From contig PAXI01000006.1 of the NCBI GenBank assembly GCA_002714425.1, positions 30,981 to 66,937 of the forward strand: DNA of 35,957 bases, written 5' to 3'. Below the pieces are notes generated by a model. It saw nothing but the letters and a program-made list of their open reading frames with translations. It was not told the origin of the DNA and ran no database searches. Positions 33,395 through 35,957 of the stretch are shown one piece after another. Positions within the stretch are counted from its first letter, which is position 1. Each line of letters opens with the position of its first letter. Source of the DNA: Chloroflexota bacterium. Its GTDB lineage: Bacteria > Chloroflexota > Dehalococcoidia > Lucifugimonadales > Lucifugimonadaceae. Both the position numbers and the translations under genes were made by a program.

Positions 33395-34516
33395 TTAGTT
33401 AATCCTATATGGCTCAAGGGTATCCCATTTAGGAACTAAACCAAGTCCTGGTCTATCTGGTGCATATACATACCCATCTTCAATATATAACTCATCTTCC
33501 CATATTTTCCCATGCATTGGATTAACTGAATCTCGATAATATTCTAAAATAAGTCCATTTGGTATAGCTGCCACAAGATGTATGTGTAGTTCTTGTGGTC
33601 CATGAGGCGCTATATCAAGGTCATTTGCTTGCGCTAAAGCAGCGACTTTCATAAATTCTGTAACTCCTCCCATAATTATTCCATCTGGCTGGAGAATATC
33701 TACGGCTCTAGAATTAATCATATCTCTGAAGCCGTATCTTGAATATTCATTTTCTCCTGCTGCAACAGGTATAGAGGTGGATTTAGTTATTTCTGCTTGA
33801 CCAATATAATCATCTGGTTCTACAGGCTCTTCAAACCAGAATATATCATATTTTTCAGCTTTCCTTGCAAATTCGATTGCTTCATAATGCCTATAAGCAT
33901 TATTAGCATCTACCATAAGCTTTACATTTGGCCCTATTGATTCTCTACAAATTTTAACTCTCTCTACATCTTCATTAATTGAGACCGCACCAACTTTTAT
34001 TTTTACCGCTCTAGCTCCAAGTTCTACATTATCTTCCATTTCTTTTGCCAACTCTTTTAATCCCTTACCTTCTTCGTAATAACCGCCGGCTATATATGTA
34101 TCTACTTTATTTGTGAAACCTCCCAGCAATTTATATAAAGGCATTTGAGCAAATTTTCCTTTTATGTCCCATAAAGCTATATCTATTCCTGAGATTATTC
34201 TTGTTGATATTCCTCTTCGTCCTACTAATTTTGGTTTCCACATTGCATGCCACAGGGCTTCATTATCCAAAGGATCTAGTCCTACAAGTATTCCTTTAAA
34301 ATATTCAACAAATCCTTCAGCAATCTTACTGCTGGCATTATTCAGCACATTTCCTCCAGGAGTATTTCCTGCAATGCCAATTCCTGTTATTTCAGGCTCA
34401 TCAGTTTCTATTATGATTAGGTCTAATGAGTTATGTGTATAAGTGTATAAGCCATTGGTAATTGGCACTGATCTTGGCCATTTATATAATTTGTTATATA
34501 CATTTGTAATTTTCAT
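33395..34516 (-). CDS. Mandelate racemase/enolase-superfamily sugar-acid enzyme
   Basis: A 373-residue member with the full mandelate-racemase-type active site. Lys172 and Lys174 (VKIKVGA) form KxK. Metal ligands are Asp203 (VDANNAY), Glu229 (WFEEPV) and Glu255 (AAGENEYS), with the His305-Asp278 dyad (APHGPQE, LQPDG). The SGIDIALWDIKGK segment at 109-121 is typical. Most relatives dehydrate or epimerise acid sugars; the substrate is not evident. AGGGA precedes the ATG. Upstream is the 17-bp inverted repeat at 34559-34609, a possible operator. It differs clearly from the other enolase-superfamily gene (7004-8122), so the two are distant paralogues with probably different substrates. Confidence 0.92.
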   Translation of the reverse strand: MKITNVYNKLYKWPRSVPITNGLYTYTHNSLDLIIIETDEPEITGIGIAGNTPGGNVLNNASSKIAEGFVEYFKGILVGLDPLDNEALWHAMWKPKLVGRRGISTRIISGIDIALWDIKGKFAQMPLYKLLGGFTNKVDTYIAGGYYEEGKGLKELAKEMEDNVELGARAVKIKVGAVSINEDVERVKICRESIGPNVKLMVDANNAYRHYEAIEFARKAEKYDIFWFEEPVEPDDYIGQAEITKSTSIPVAAGENEYSRYGFRDMINSRAVDILQPDGIIMGGVTEFMKVAALAQANDLDIAPHGPQELHIHLVAAIPNGLILEYYRDSVNPMHGKIWEDELYIEDGYVYAPDRPGLGLVPKWDTLEPYRIN

Positions 34517-34558
34517 GATTTTCCCTATGTTTCTTATGGTAATTTGTAATCATTATCC

Positions 34559-34609
34559 ACTTTTATTGATAAAATTTCAATATTAGATAGATATTTTATC
34601 AATAAAAGT
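34559..34609. repeat. Perfect 17-bp inverted repeat upstream of the tRNA
   Basis: ACTTTTATTGATAAAAT (34559-34575) and its exact complement (34593-34609) flank a 17-nt spacer. The right arm ends 8 bp before the tRNA and the left arm lies 43 bp upstream of the enolase-superfamily ATG on the other strand. A weak promoter for the tRNA (TTGATA at 34566, TAGATA at 34588, 16-nt spacing) falls inside it. No T-run follows an arm, so a simple terminator is unlikely. Confidence 0.85.
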
Positions 34610-34617
34610 ATTTCTTT

Positions 34618-34693
34618 GGGCCAGTAGCTCAGGGGTTAGAGCAATCGGCTCATAACCGATCGGTCGCAGGTTCGATTCCTGCCTGGCCCACCA
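34618..34693 (+). tRNA. tRNA with CAU anticodon (Ile2 or elongator Met)
   Basis: A complete 76-nt cloverleaf with encoded CCA. The acceptor GGGCCAG pairs with CTGGCCC, followed by discriminator A and CCA (34691-34693). D stem GCTC/GAGC, anticodon stem ATCGG/CCGAT with loop CTCATAA, variable CGGTC, and T stem GCAGG/CCTGC with TTCGATT. All stems pair without mismatch. It is not an initiator: the 1-72 pair is G-C and the anticodon stem lacks the GGG/CCC run. From memory, the CTCATAA loop, the GGTCG after the anticodon stem and the overall match to bacterial tRNA-Ile(CAU) sequences make the lysidine-modified isoleucine tRNA more likely than elongator Met. Confidence 0.95.
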
Positions 34694-34712
34694 AAGTCTT
34701 CAATATTATTTT

Positions 34713-35957
34713 TTACTTAATCTCGTGAATATGATCTGTTCCTTCTCTTACCAGTTCTTTCTTATTCTGATCAGGTATTATAGGCCATGGTAGCACCTTA
34801 ATTCTTTTTGCCCAATCAATGTACTCATTACTTAATTCATTGACTATTTCAGGAAATTTGTCTGATAGATCAAAGAGTTCTGTTCTGTCATCAAGCATAT
34901 CGTACAGTTCCCATTGACTATTTTCTTCACATACTAGTTTCCATTTTCCTTTTCTGACTGCTTTATTACCTTCATGCTCCCAAAAAATAGTTTTACTTCT
35001 GCTTTGTTTTTGATTTTCTAGTAAATTTTTATAGAAACTTTCACCTTCAAGTTCAATTATAGAATTTGATTCTATAGAACTCGGATAATTTGTTTCAGCG
35101 ATATCGTATATAGTCGCAGAAATATCCATAATATGTGATGTACGTTCAATTATGTTGTTTGTTATAATTTTTTCTGGCCAATTAATAATAAAAGGTGTAG
35201 ATATTCCTCCTTCATGCACCCATCTTTTATGGAGTCGAAATGGAGTATTTGATGCGTTTGACCATCCAATGTCGTAACTTTGAAATGTGTCTCTATCTCC
35301 AGGCTTGATATTTGGATTATTACCCATTTTGAGCTTAGTGCCGTCCCATAGTGGGACATCAAACATTAGATTGTCAGGAGTGTTTGTGTCTTCTGCTAAA
35401 AATTCAGCGCATCCTCCATTATCGGAAAGAAACATAATTACTGTATTATTTCTTATATTATTATTTTCTAAAGATTCTATGATTCTTCCAACTCCTTGAT
35501 CTAGATTATCTATTTGGGCAGCATAAACTTCCATTCTTGAGGCTTCCCATTCTTTATGCTCAACATTTTCCCATTTTTCAGCATCTTTATCTCTTGCGCT
35601 TATGTTCCAGGATTCTTTGATTATTCCTAAATCCTTTAATTTTTTATATCTTTCTTGACGTAATTTATCCCAACCATTGTCATAGATATTTTGGTATTTT
35701 TCAATATCTTCTTTTTTTGCATGTAATGGCCAGTGAGGTGCAGTGTATGCTATATATGAAAAAAACGGTTTGGAATCAGTAACAGATTCATTAATCATTT
35801 CTACTGCGTGGTCTGTAATTTTTTCGGTGTAGTAAAAATCATGAGTGTCAACATCAATTTTTTTATCATTATCCATTAAAGTTTTTGGGGAAAAATAATT
35901 TCCTCCACCAGCCATTGTTCCCCAGAAATGATCAAATCCTCTTTGATTTGGAGTTGG
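34713..35957 (-). CDS. Sulfatase (arylsulfatase family), C-terminal part
   Basis: The frame runs off the right edge; 414 residues are visible, starting PTPNQRGFDHFWGT before an internal Met, so the true start is outside. Visible elements are RGFDHFWGTMAGGGNYF and IAYTAPHWPLHA (active-site His). The metal-site strand reads FLSDNGGC (Asp-Asn), followed by RLHKRWVHEGGISTPFI, SHIMDISATIYDIA, KAVRKGKWKL and the family-typical ending WELYDMLDDRTELFDLSDKFPE. The formylglycine motif CxPxR expected in the N-terminal part is not in the window, so activity cannot be judged. Sulfatases release sulfate from organic esters such as algal polysaccharides. It converges on the tRNA, with 19 bp between. Confidence 0.92.
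   Translation of the reverse strand, partial: PTPNQRGFDHFWGTMAGGGNYFSPKTLMDNDKKIDVDTHDFYYTEKITDHAVEMINESVTDSKPFFSYIAYTAPHWPLHAKKEDIEKYQNIYDNGWDKLRQERYKKLKDLGIIKESWNISARDKDAEKWENVEHKEWEASRMEVYAAQIDNLDQGVGRIIESLENNNIRNNTVIMFLSDNGGCAEFLAEDTNTPDNLMFDVPLWDGTKLKMGNNPNIKPGDRDTFQSYDIGWSNASNTPFRLHKRWVHEGGISTPFIINWPEKIITNNIIERTSHIMDISATIYDIAETNYPSSIESNSIIELEGESFYKNLLENQKQSRSKTIFWEHEGNKAVRKGKWKLVCEENSQWELYDMLDDRTELFDLSDKFPEIVNELSNEYIDWAKRIKVLPWPIIPDQNKKELVREGTDHIHEIK

Noticed and set aside
34559-34609. Inverted repeat as a rho-independent terminator
   Set aside because: The stem is almost all A/T, has a 17-nt loop and no T-run directly after it, and it precedes a tRNA and a divergent gene rather than following one.
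34618-35957. Genomic island integrated at the tRNA
   Set aside because: No integrase gene and no repeat of the tRNA 3' end is visible in the window. The sulfatase has the same base composition as its neighbours.
1-35957. CRISPR array, insertion sequence or phage genes
   Set aside because: No regularly spaced direct repeats, transposase, integrase or phage structural protein was seen on either strand.

Overview
This is a very AT-rich (roughly 30% GC by eye), gene-dense bacterial chromosome segment with short intergenic gaps, many 1-17 bp gene overlaps and frequent TTG starts. The mix of housekeeping genes with scattered catabolic families (two mandelate-racemase-type enolases, RidA, DUF3500, RraA-like, ornithine-cyclodeaminase-like, XdhC and a MobA-like NTP transferase, a sulfatase, an MFS carrier) resembles marine Chloroflexota of the SAR202/Dehalococcoidia type with streamlined low-GC genomes. 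That placement is an inference from gene content; no rRNA is present to test it. I see no prophage, insertion sequence or CRISPR array, and no gene-free stretch longer than about 200 bp.

Layout. 1-4432: a truncated TIGR01777-type epimerase coupled to a RidA-like protein (minus), a DUF3500 protein (plus), a zinc-ribbon protein and an MFS transporter (minus), and an SDR oxidoreductase (plus). 4447-9042 (minus): ispH, an enolase-superfamily protein, a DUF192 lipoprotein and a long, divergent cofactor-independent phosphoglycerate mutase. 9202-16213 (plus): prs, secA, an unrecognised 248-residue protein and valS. 16210-20536 (minus): a CoA/ACP operon, acpS-nnrD-coaX-coaBC, followed by a 91-residue protein and an RraA-like protein.

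20631-30901 (plus): folD; then pyruvate dehydrogenase E1 alpha, E1 beta and E2; a 529-residue tandem ThyX-like protein; and a thiamine-precursor uptake set. The uptake ATPase follows the ThyX-like gene. A TPP riboswitch with its own good promoter then precedes the permease, the binding lipoprotein, thiD and an ornithine-cyclodeaminase-like gene. Thiamine supply therefore sits next to a major thiamine-diphosphate enzyme, and only part of the transporter is under the riboswitch.

30898-34516 (minus): a second enolase-superfamily enzyme, XdhC, a MobA-like nucleotidyltransferase and a protein resembling a metal-less M24 peptidase fold. XdhC plus MobA-like points to maturation of a molybdenum hydroxylase encoded elsewhere. 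34559-34693: a 17-bp perfect inverted repeat just before a CAU-anticodon tRNA. 34713-35957 (minus): the C-terminal part of a sulfatase that runs off the window.

The points most worth a second look are the tandem ThyX-like protein, whose two halves each keep a different part of the ThyX signature; the riboswitch placement; the inverted repeat at the tRNA; and the degenerate M24-like protein in the molybdenum-enzyme cluster. I did not find a clearly new multi-gene system.
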